This document shows positions 39,698 through 47,027 of a DNA stretch of 64,000 nucleotides, one piece after another. The notes under the pieces are model-generated. The model ran no database searches and was not told where the DNA came from. It was given only the letters and a program-made list of their open reading frames with translations. The stretch comes from Candidatus Binatia bacterium (GTDB lineage Bacteria > Desulfobacterota > Binatia > UBA1149 > JAJCZL01): assembly GCA_028278325.1 (NCBI GenBank), contig JANQEO010000213.1:62001-126000 (forward strand), read 5' to 3'. Made by a program: the position numbers and the translations under genes. The first letter of the stretch is position 1; each line of letters opens with the position of its first letter.

Positions 39698-40608
39698 CTG
39701 AAGACGCGTAGGTTCACAGTCCCGTCGGGGCCGGGTTCGACGATGAATGTTTCCATCAGCGGCAAAATTCTTTCCACCGTTTCGAGATAGAGCCGCTCCT
39801 CTGTCAGGCGCGGCGCCTGTGCATGTTCGGCGGCCAGTGCCAGAAACCGTTGTGACTCTCCTCGGGCCGTTTGTATGCGTTGATGTTCGTCCGCCTTGGC
39901 AAGGCTCACAATGGTCTGCGCTTCCGCGCGAGCCTCGGCTAGAGTCTGCGCGGCGGCGGCGTTGGCGTCGTGGATCATCCGCTGCTTGTCGAGGATCGCG
40001 TTCTGGACGTCCTGGAACGCACCGCGCACGCCGCCTTGAGCGGAGGGCGCAAGTTCATCGATGCTGACGGACTGGATCTCGACTCCCGCATTCAACGCGT
40101 CCAGATGCAGTTGTGCGCCGAGCTTTACTGTTGCCAGCAGGTCTGCGCGCCGGTTGGTGAGGACTCCGTCGACACCCCCGCTCAGAAGAAACTGCGTGAC
40201 CACCCGCTCTCCTCCACGCCTCACGATCTCACGCGGGTGTTCGTGGGCCAGGACGAATCTTGTCAGGCTCGAGATTCGGTACTGGATCCTCAACCTTGCG
40301 CTTATGATGTTGGTGTCGCCGGTCAGCCACAGATCCGATATCGGTTCGACGCCAGGGCGCCGCTGCAGGCGGTAACCGACGGGCATGGTGAAGTTGGTAG
40401 TCGTTGCTTCGACGACCACGGATCCGAAAGGCCAGGGTACGTTCCAATGGATTCCGGGCAGCACATCCGACGCTGCTACCTGACCGAAGCGAAAGGCAAC
40501 CGCGCTCTCGTCCGACTCGACGCTGTAGAAGCCGAGGGCCGCGTAGAACAGCACCGCCAGGCCGAGCGTAGCCGCCCAGCCGAAGCGTCTTGTCGCTGTG
40601 CTGCTAAT
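39694..40608 (-). CDS. SPFH/HflK-like membrane protein, probable AUU start
   Basis: 304 residues if started at ATT 40608; the first conventional start (GTG 40554) would cut the membrane anchor in half. With ATT the N-terminus reads MSSTATRRFGWAATLGLAVL and continues to form a full transmembrane segment; a Shine-Dalgarno AGAGGAG lies 7 bases upstream, and the ATT overlaps the previous stop (ATTAG). The SPFH core has VESDESAVAFRFG, PGIHWNVPWPFG and ISARLRIQYRIS. A coiled-coil rich in Ala/Glu follows (AAAQTLAEARAEAQTIVSLA). The C-terminus (LYLETVERILPLMETFIVEP) is HflK-like. HflK/C proteins form membrane cages around FtsH; here the partner may be the metal transporters (inference). Confidence 0.82.
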   Translation of the reverse strand: MSSTATRRFGWAATLGLAVLFYAALGFYSVESDESAVAFRFGQVAASDVLPGIHWNVPWPFGSVVVEATTTNFTMPVGYRLQRRPGVEPISDLWLTGDTNIISARLRIQYRISSLTRFVLAHEHPREIVRRGGERVVTQFLLSGGVDGVLTNRRADLLATVKLGAQLHLDALNAGVEIQSVSIDELAPSAQGGVRGAFQDVQNAILDKQRMIHDANAAAAQTLAEARAEAQTIVSLAKADEHQRIQTARGESQRFLALAAEHAQAPRLTEERLYLETVERILPLMETFIVEPGPDGTVNLRVFR

Positions 40609-41521
40609 CGGTGGCTCCTCTTTTGCGTGGCGTGTCGTTGCCGGCGCGGGACATCAACAGGTCGAACAGAGGTGCGTCGCTGGGAAGTATGAGGGTGGTC
40701 TTCTCGTCCAGTATCTTCTCGTAGGTTTCGAGCGTCCTGGTGAAGCGGTAGAAATCTTCGTGACCTTTGTAGGCTTCCGCGTATATTCGCGCCGCGGCAG
40801 CCTCACCTTCTCCTCGCAAACGTTTGGCCTCCGCCTTGGCCGTTGCCAGCTCCTGGGAACGCTTGCGATCCGCCACCGCTTGGATCTTGGCCGCGTCGGC
40901 CCGGCCCTCGGATCTGTACGCACGCGCTATCTTCCCGCGTTCGGCGCGCATACGGCCGAATACGCTCTGAAGGTTCTGGGCCGGGAAGTTCAGTCTGGTG
41001 ATGCCGAGATCCGTGATGTCTATCCCGAAGTCGCGCTTCGCGACCGTCCGGCAGCGTTCTTCGACAGCGTCGGCCAATTCGGATAGGCCCGAGCCTCCTT
41101 CGTCGGCGGAAACGATGTCGGAGAAGGCGGCGTTGCCCAGCGCGCTGCCGAGTTCGGACTGCGCCAGGGCTCGAAGTCTCACTTCCGCAGCATCGCGCGT
41201 GCGAAGCGCCGCCAGGTAGTCGAGCGGCTCACTGATCTTCCAGGAGATATACGCGGAGACCATGACGTTCTTCTTGTCCGAGGTGAGAAGCTCGGTCTCG
41301 CGGGTTTCGGTATGCAGCACCCGCCGATCGAAGCGAGCCGCCCTCTGCAACGGCGCGGGCAGCTTGAGGTAGAGGCCGGGTTCGGAATGGACCGCCGTCG
41401 GTTTGCCGAACTGCGTGACGACTACATGTTCGGTTGCGTCCACGATCACCGCCGAACTCGTGCCGATCACCAGTGCGGCGACTACCAAGACGAATCCGAC
41501 GAGCTTTGCCGGTGCGTTCAT
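40604..41521 (-). CDS. SPFH-domain protein, HflC-like
   Basis: 305 residues. One N-terminal membrane segment (LVGFVLVVAALVIGTSSAVIV), the SPFH domain (ATEHVVVTQFGKPTAVHSEPGLYLKLPAPLQ, VMVSAYISWKISEPLDYLAAL, DFGIDITDLGITRLNFPAQN), then a long Ala/Glu/Lys coiled coil with RYRSEGRADAAKIQAVADR-like repeats, and the HflC tail HEDFYRFTRTLETYEKILDEKTTLILPSDAPLF. Close to HflC in design, which pairs with HflK to modulate the FtsH protease. Starts four bases inside the permease-SPFH gene; contains the AGAGGAG that probably drives the next gene. Confidence 0.88.
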   Translation of the reverse strand: MNAPAKLVGFVLVVAALVIGTSSAVIVDATEHVVVTQFGKPTAVHSEPGLYLKLPAPLQRAARFDRRVLHTETRETELLTSDKKNVMVSAYISWKISEPLDYLAALRTRDAAEVRLRALAQSELGSALGNAAFSDIVSADEGGSGLSELADAVEERCRTVAKRDFGIDITDLGITRLNFPAQNLQSVFGRMRAERGKIARAYRSEGRADAAKIQAVADRKRSQELATAKAEAKRLRGEGEAAAARIYAEAYKGHEDFYRFTRTLETYEKILDEKTTLILPSDAPLFDLLMSRAGNDTPRKRGATD

Positions 41522-43620
41522 CTGCCTTCTCCATTGGCGCCGTCAGGGGTTGTCCCGCTGCCCGCGTTCCCCGCCGGTATCGGCAGGGTCTTGGATCCGA
41601 GCCACAGGTCGATTTCGGCTGAGCGGGACGGCGAGGCGTGTATGTACTTTCGTATGTCGGACATGTTCGTTTCTATGTTCTCCAGCCTCAGCCTGAACTC
41701 CGTCAAGCGAGGCGCTGCTCGGTGCGTGTCGGCGAGCTGATCGAAAGCATGGGCGCGCGCGGCCGCCAGCTCCCGGCTGGCCTGCGCGTCAGCCTCCGCT
41801 GCGGCGATCACGGCGACAACCTCGCCTTCCGCTTCGCGGCTGGCCTCGGCGGCGTAACCTTCCGCAACGTGGACCTCGCGTTCTCGATCCTCGAGGGCGC
41901 TCGCGACGTCACGAAACGCGTCATGCACGTTCGCGGGTGCATGCACATCGAGAAAGCGCGCGTCCACTATCTCGACGCCCAGCTGCATGCCGGTTACGCT
42001 TTCGGCCAGGCGCCTGTGGAACTCCTCTTCGGCGCTCCGTCTCTCGCTCGTATAGATGTTGTCGATGGACCTGTTGCTGGTGACATGGATGAGCTCTCGA
42101 CGGGCGAGGCTCTTGACCACGAGGTCGGCTGACTCCACCCTCATGGCGAAGCGCACCGGATCCGTCACCCGGAACTGCACCATAGATCTGATGTCGATGA
42201 TGTTTTCGTCGGCGGTCAGATAGAACGCTTCGGATTCCAGGCCGAGGCGCCCGCCGGTCGACGTCTCTTCGTAGCCGATATCGACGCGTCTGAGCTCGTC
42301 GGTGGCGACCGAGACGCCGCGGCCCAGTGGCGGAGGCAGATGCCAGTGCAGCCCCGGTTCCAACTCTGAACTCGTGACGCGGCCGAAGGTCTGCACTATC
42401 CCCGACTCTCCGGGTCCGACTACCAGGGCCGCGCTGGGAATCATGGAGATCAGCGCCGCTGCGGCTATCGCGCCGAGAGCCGGGCCGCTCAACAATCTGC
42501 GCCAACGGATGTTGCGCGTTGCCGCCGCGACTCTCACGAACTGATCGCGCAAGTCTCCCAGGCCTTCTTTGACCCCGGTGCGCCTGAAGGTGCGCCAGGT
42601 GAGCAGCACGAAACCGAAAGCCGCGGTGAGCTTGATCAGGGACATCAGGCTATAGGCGTCGTCCGGAGGGCGGTCGAAGGCTGTCAGCCTGACGCTCTCG
42701 CCGCCGAAAGCGTCAAGGGCCAGGCCGGCGGCGAGGCTCACCACCACGATGGTGCCGAGGTAGAGGCGTAGACGCCGGCCCCCGAGCAGCTTGCCGGCCA
42801 CGGCAATGGTGGCGGCGTTGGTCGCCGGGCCCACGAGCAGGAATACGAGAGCTGCACCGGGGGAGAGCCCTTTGGCTATGAGGGCCGCAGCGACCGGGGT
42901 CGAGGCGCTCGCGCACAGGTACAAAGGTACGCCGACGATGATCATGGCGATCATCGGTACGATTCCCGAACCCATGCCGAGGGTCGTTGAGAAGAAGTCG
43001 TCCGGCAAGATGGCGGCCATGAGTCCGGTGAGCCCGATCCCGAGCACCATCCAGAAGGCGATGTCGTCCATCAGCGTCCCGAAGCCGTAGTCGAGTGCCC
43101 GCTTGCCGCGGGTGGCCCATCCGTCAGATGCGGGGACCGCGCCCGTTGGTTCATGGGCGTGGCAGCCGTCGTCTTCGAGGTCTGTGTAGTCGAGATCCTC
43201 GTCATCCCGCTCCGGCATGAGAATCGAGACGACGCCCGCCGCCACAGCCGTGATCACGGCGACCAGCGGACGCACGACGGCCATCACCGGTCCGAGTAGG
43301 CCGTAGGTCAGGGCGATGGAGTCGACGCCCGTTTCCGGCGTGGAGATGAGAAAGGAGATGAGGGAACCGCGGCTGGCTCCCTTGCGCTTCAGGGCCGCCG
43401 CCGCGGGCAAGACGCCGCAAGAGCACAAAGGTATGGGGGCGCCGAGCAGGGCGGCCATGATCACTGACCTGGGCGATTCCTTGCCGAGGTGGCGGGAGAT
43501 GGACTCGGTGGGCAGGAACTCGTGGATGAGGCCGGCGATGAGGAATCCGGCGAGAATGTACAGCGATCCTTCGTAGAGGATCAGGCTGGTCTCGGTCAGG
43601 AGATCAGTGAGGAATTCCAT
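41518..43620 (-). CDS. COG0701-type permease (SO_0444 Cu/Zn efflux-like) fused to an SPFH/HflK-like domain
   Basis: 700 residues, two parts. Residues 1 to about 345 are a two-repeat COG0701 permease: CSCGVLPAAAAL (Cys66, Cys68) in repeat one and LYLCASASTPVAAAL (Cys236) in repeat two, eight to ten membrane segments, and between them an acid/His loop (138-157, ending DGCHAHE) that could bind metal. After a membrane segment near 378-402, residues 403-690 form an SPFH domain (GPGESGIVQTFGRV, PGLHWHLPPPLGRG, IIDIRSMVQFRVTDP) with an HflK-like coiled coil and tail. Homologues of the first half export Cu/Zn or organoarsenicals. First gene of the operon. Confidence 0.88.
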   Translation of the reverse strand: MEFLTDLLTETSLILYEGSLYILAGFLIAGLIHEFLPTESISRHLGKESPRSVIMAALLGAPIPLCSCGVLPAAAALKRKGASRGSLISFLISTPETGVDSIALTYGLLGPVMAVVRPLVAVITAVAAGVVSILMPERDDEDLDYTDLEDDGCHAHEPTGAVPASDGWATRGKRALDYGFGTLMDDIAFWMVLGIGLTGLMAAILPDDFFSTTLGMGSGIVPMIAMIIVGVPLYLCASASTPVAAALIAKGLSPGAALVFLLVGPATNAATIAVAGKLLGGRRLRLYLGTIVVVSLAAGLALDAFGGESVRLTAFDRPPDDAYSLMSLIKLTAAFGFVLLTWRTFRRTGVKEGLGDLRDQFVRVAAATRNIRWRRLLSGPALGAIAAAALISMIPSAALVVGPGESGIVQTFGRVTSSELEPGLHWHLPPPLGRGVSVATDELRRVDIGYEETSTGGRLGLESEAFYLTADENIIDIRSMVQFRVTDPVRFAMRVESADLVVKSLARRELIHVTSNRSIDNIYTSERRSAEEEFHRRLAESVTGMQLGVEIVDARFLDVHAPANVHDAFRDVASALEDREREVHVAEGYAAEASREAEGEVVAVIAAAEADAQASRELAAARAHAFDQLADTHRAAPRLTEFRLRLENIETNMSDIRKYIHASPSRSAEIDLWLGSKTLPIPAGNAGSGTTPDGANGEGR

Positions 43621-43661
43621 GCCGGGTTCGGGTCAGGCGCAGACACGCGCTCTCTCACGGA

Positions 43662-43667
43662 AATATA
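43662..43667 (-). promoter_or_regulatory. Extended -10 element upstream of the permease-SPFH operon
   Basis: On the minus strand TGG-TATATT forms a TGn-extended -10, about 42 bases before the operon's ATG. No convincing -35 is found at 16-18 bases, and no Zur-type palindrome is recognisable in 43621-43698. Confidence 0.3.
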
Positions 43668-43698
43668 CCACCGTCGGGCGGCAGATGCCTTATCAGGC

Positions 43699-44451
43699 TC
43701 AGGCGCGCCCGAAGCCGCCGCTTATGCTGATGGCCTGGCCGGTGATCCAGGAAGCCCTCTCCGAACAGAGGAAGGTGATCATCGGCGCTATGTCCTCGGG
43801 GTTGCCAAGGCGTCCGAGAGGATAGAAACGCTCGGACGCCGCCACCAGCTCCTCGCTCAAGTACGAGGTCATGGGGGTATGGGTAACGCCCGGGCAGACG
43901 GCGTTGACGTTGATCGAGTGTCGTCCGAGTTCGGCCGCCAAGCCGCGCGTCAGCGATATCACCCCTCCTTTGGTGGCGCCGTATACGACCATGCGCTTCT
44001 CGTTGGCCTTGCCGGCTTCCGACGCCAGAGACACGATCTTGCCCGTGCCGCGTGAGATCATGTGGTCGGTAACCGCCCTGCAGCAGTTCATTACGCCGAC
44101 CAGGTTGATGGCCAGAAGGCCCTCCCACTGCTCTGGCTCGGATTCGGCGAAGAACTGCATATCTCCCCCGATGCCCGCCGAGTTCACCAGTATGTCCACT
44201 GTGCCGTAACGTTCGAGCGCGCTGTCGACCATGGTGCGACAATCCTCGAATTTCGATACGTCGACCACCGCCGCATCGGCTTCGCCGCCGCCTTCGCGCA
44301 ACCGGGCCACGGCGCCGGCCAGCGAGTCAGCGTCGCGATCGGCCAGTAGCAGGCGGACACCCTCGTCGCGCATCAAGGCGGCCGTGCAGAATCCGATCCC
44401 GGATGCGCCGCCGGTGATGATCGCTACCTTGTCTTTGAGGCCGAGATCCAT
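43699..44451 (-). CDS. Short-chain dehydrogenase/reductase (FabG-like classical SDR)
   Basis: 250 residues, complete classical SDR: cofactor motif TGGASGIG near 14-21, DVSKFEDC, VNSAGI (NAG variant), catalytic Ser in IVSLASEAGK, and YGATK (YxxxK). C-terminus SWITGQAISISGGFGRA is the usual FabG-like end. NAD(P)-dependent oxidoreductase for a hydroxyacyl or alcohol substrate. It is upstream of the permease-SPFH operon on the same strand with 78 bases between; probably separate. The exact substrate is unknown. Confidence 0.88.
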   Translation of the reverse strand: MDLGLKDKVAIITGGASGIGFCTAALMRDEGVRLLLADRDADSLAGAVARLREGGGEADAAVVDVSKFEDCRTMVDSALERYGTVDILVNSAGIGGDMQFFAESEPEQWEGLLAINLVGVMNCCRAVTDHMISRGTGKIVSLASEAGKANEKRMVVYGATKGGVISLTRGLAAELGRHSINVNAVCPGVTHTPMTSYLSEELVAASERFYPLGRLGNPEDIAPMITFLCSERASWITGQAISISGGFGRA

Positions 44452-44517
44452 GGTGGCAGTACTGCTAGCATCGTCGCCAGGTTGTGCCTAGGCGCGCAGG
44501 CGCCCGATCGGCGGCGA

Positions 44518-45699
44518 TCAGTTGGCGGAGAGAGGAGGGCAGCCGAGAATGACCGGCTGTCCGACGGAGAACTGCAGGAGAAGCGCGGCGTCCGAAGACA
44601 GGATCTGGCCGTCACCGTTGATGTCGCAGACCGACAGGTCGCAAGGGAAGATACCTACGGCCGTGCGCAGCACGAACAGCGTGTCGACTACGTTGCGGAT
44701 GCCGTTGCCGTCAGTATCCCCGCAACGCGCAGCGGTGCAGTTGTCGAGACACGCTTCGCCGGCGCTGTGGGAACGGTCGCCGTCATCGCATGCCTCGTTA
44801 TCGTCGACGACGCCGTCGCCACAACGCGAACCCGAGGGATGCACGACGTCCATTAGCCTGAAGACTTCACCGTTGTGAGGCACGAACATGCACTCGACGA
44901 GTTCGGCCAGCGAGTATACGGATCCTTGCGGGGCCGGGCACTCGTCCGGGAATCCCAGGTTCTCCAGGTTGACCGCTTGGCAGCTCGAGGCGATTCCCGT
45001 CAGGATCCGGTTGTGCGCCGTCACGATTCCGTTGTCGGTGTTGGTGTGACCGGTTGCGGGAGCGTCACGCTCGGCCTCTGCGCGGCAGTCGACGGCGAGC
45101 GCGAGCTGGCCGGTCTGGCGCTTGATGACGCAACTGTTGCGGTCGTTGAACTCCTTGATGAGCATGCCCGCTGCTTTCGATGCGATGGTCTTTTGGCATT
45201 GCACCTCGTCGCCGCTGAAACCGGCTTCAGGGCGCGCATACTCGATCCCGAGCAGGGAGTTGATGGTACGGTTGACCTCTGAAGCCAGGCAGCTTTCATG
45301 GTCGAAGGTGTCGTAGGGCGGGCCGTTGAGATCGTCGCAGGGGCCCGGGTATCCGAGTACCGACATGTCGACGCCGAAACACTTGGCGGAGATCTTCTGT
45401 GAGAGGTTGGCTTCGGCCCTCAGCAGGCGATCGTCGATGTCAGGGTCTCCGGTGGTTTCCCCGGCAGGCGCGAGACAGTCGGCGTCGGTGTCCAGGTCGC
45501 CGTCGAGGATGGCGTCGAAGCAGTCCTGGCGGGCGCCGAAGGTCGAATCCACGAAGGCTTCGGTCTGGTTTATCGTGGTCTTGAAACAGGCCAGTTCGGC
45601 GTCGCTAAGCTCCAGCACGTCCGCGCGGGCGGCCGGGGCCACGACCACGAGGGTGCAAGCCAGCGCAAGGATGCCCGAAAGCGTGGATAAGCTTCGCAT
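44518..45699 (-). CDS. Secreted Cys-rich protein with Myxococcus-type repeat and C-terminal dockerin-like cassette
   Basis: 393 residues. Signal peptide 1-26 (APAARA). A unique Cys-rich body of about 260 residues (DCFDAILDGDLDTDADCLAP, GYPGPCDDLNGPPYDTFDHE) that I do not recognise. Then a Myxococcus cysteine-rich/DUF4215 element (CGDGVVDDNEACDDGDRSH) and CLDNCTAARCGD. The last 65 residues are the dockerin-like cassette, CGDTDGNGIRNVVDTLFVL, CDINGDGQILSSDAALLL and VGQPVILGC. Such mosaics are common in surface proteins of Myxobacteria and relatives. Standalone gene with its own promoter-like sequence upstream. The function is unknown. Confidence 0.7.
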   Translation of the reverse strand: MRSLSTLSGILALACTLVVVAPAARADVLELSDAELACFKTTINQTEAFVDSTFGARQDCFDAILDGDLDTDADCLAPAGETTGDPDIDDRLLRAEANLSQKISAKCFGVDMSVLGYPGPCDDLNGPPYDTFDHESCLASEVNRTINSLLGIEYARPEAGFSGDEVQCQKTIASKAAGMLIKEFNDRNSCVIKRQTGQLALAVDCRAEAERDAPATGHTNTDNGIVTAHNRILTGIASSCQAVNLENLGFPDECPAPQGSVYSLAELVECMFVPHNGEVFRLMDVVHPSGSRCGDGVVDDNEACDDGDRSHSAGEACLDNCTAARCGDTDGNGIRNVVDTLFVLRTAVGIFPCDLSVCDINGDGQILSSDAALLLQFSVGQPVILGCPPLSAN

Positions 45700-45740
45700 T
45701 TTGGAAAGACCGGAGGTGGACGCCTGTCCCCCAATGGTGG

Positions 45741-45770
45741 ACGTTAGCCTGGATTTTTCGAGGGCGTCAA
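45741..45770 (-). promoter_or_regulatory. Candidate sigma-70-type promoter of the Cys-rich secreted protein
   Basis: Minus strand: -35 TTGACG (45765-45770), 18-base spacer, -10-like TAACGT (45741-45746). It lies about 42 bases from the ATG at 45699. No Shine-Dalgarno is visible before the start. Confidence 0.35.
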
Positions 45771-45921
45771 GGCGAAACGCTCCTTATTAAAAGGTGTAGC
45801 GAAGTCCTCCTGGAACCCTGGTGGCGAGCGCCTTTGCAATTCCAATGGCTACCCCTGAATATAACCATCAAGACTACGAAGCTGCCCCCGGCATTAGCGT
45901 AGCTAACGCTGATCGGCAGCG

Positions 45922-45936
45922 CCCCCGAATTGGGGG
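45922..45936 (+). other. Hairpin masking the mrp ribosome-binding site
   Basis: CCCCC (45922-45926) and GGGGG (45932-45936) can pair around GAATT. The GGGGG is also the likely Shine-Dalgarno for the ATG at 45939, so pairing would close the site. An 11-bp direct repeat including ATGGCTACCC occurs at 45844-45854 and 45938-45948. Confidence 0.45.
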
Positions 45937-45938
45937 AA

Positions 45939-47027
45939 ATGGCTACCCGCATGACCCCGGATCAGATACGCGAGCACCTCAAGCAGGTTAGTTACCCCGG
46001 CTTCACGCGCGACATCGTGTCTTTCGGTGTCGTCAAGGACATCTCGGTAGACGCCGGTATCACTCGGGTAGTGCTGGCCATAGTTACCGAGAACGCGGAG
46101 GTAGAGAGCCAGATCGTGACCTCCGTTCACGCGTTGCTCGAGGGCCTCGAGGGCATCGGCGAGCACGAGATCCACGTCGAGAAGCCTCAAACCAACCGTC
46201 AAGCGCAGGCCCGCGACATGGCTACCGCGATGGGTCGTGGGCCGGGCAAGCCCGAAGGCATCGCACGCATCATCCCGGTCGCAAGCGGCAAGGGCGGTGT
46301 GGGCAAGTCTACGGTGGCTGCCAACCTCGCCGTTGCTCTGGCCGCTTCGGGTTGCAGGGTAGGACTGCTCGACGCCGACATATACGGCCCGAGCGTACCG
46401 ACGATCTTCGGCGTTTCCCGCGCCGAGGAGTCCGCGCCTGACGGTAAGCTGGTTCCCGTTGAGCGATGTGGCGTCAAGCTGGTTTCGATGGGCTTCTTCG
46501 TGGACGCCGGCGCGCCGTTGGTATGGCGAGGCCCGATGCTGGCCAAAGCTCTCGGCCAGTTCCTCAACGAGGTCGAGTGGGGACAACTCGACTATTTGAT
46601 CATCGATCTTCCGCCCGGCACCGGAGACGTGCAGATGACCCTGACCCAGAGCGTGGCTTTGGACGGCGGCATCATCGTGACCACGCCCCAGGACGTGGCT
46701 TTGGCCGACGTCGAGCGTGGTATCAAAATGTTCGAGGATGTCGGTGCGTCGGTCATCGGCGTGATCGAAAACATGAGCTACCACGTGTGTCCGGGTTGTG
46801 GGGACCGTGCGCATCTGTTCGGTAGTGGTGGCGCCGAGAAAGTTGCCGACAGATTCGGAGTCGCACTGCTTGGCGAAGTTCCCCTTCAGCGTAGTGTCCG
46901 GGAGTCGGGTGACGACGGGACTCCGATCGTGACTGCCGATGCCGGCGACGACGCGGCTCGGGCCTTCCGGGAACTCGCCGATCGTGTCATGCGCGAGGTT
47001 CCGCTGAGCGAGGCTGCCCATGCCTGA
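45939..47027 (+). CDS. Mrp/ApbC-type Fe-S carrier ATPase with DUF59 domain
   Basis: 362 residues from ATG 45939. N-terminal DUF59/MIP18-like domain (residues about 1-80, LKQVSYPGFTRDIVSFGVV). The P-loop ParA/MinD-like ATPase starts at VASGKGGVGKSTVAANLAVALA (deviant Walker A). The segment DADIYGPSVPTIFG and LPPGTGDVQMTL are the Mrp signature. CPGCG in ENMSYHVCPGCGDR carries the bridging cysteines for a [4Fe-4S] cluster. It binds and transfers Fe-S clusters to apoproteins. Its last 8 bases overlap the paralogue that follows. Confidence 0.9.
   Translation: MATRMTPDQIREHLKQVSYPGFTRDIVSFGVVKDISVDAGITRVVLAIVTENAEVESQIVTSVHALLEGLEGIGEHEIHVEKPQTNRQAQARDMATAMGRGPGKPEGIARIIPVASGKGGVGKSTVAANLAVALAASGCRVGLLDADIYGPSVPTIFGVSRAEESAPDGKLVPVERCGVKLVSMGFFVDAGAPLVWRGPMLAKALGQFLNEVEWGQLDYLIIDLPPGTGDVQMTLTQSVALDGGIIVTTPQDVALADVERGIKMFEDVGASVIGVIENMSYHVCPGCGDRAHLFGSGGAEKVADRFGVALLGEVPLQRSVRESGDDGTPIVTADAGDDAARAFRELADRVMREVPLSEAAHA

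Noticed and set aside
45845-45991. Short 48-codon frame upstream of and across the mrp start
   Set aside because: No homology and no Shine-Dalgarno; kept only as a possible regulatory frame in the findings.
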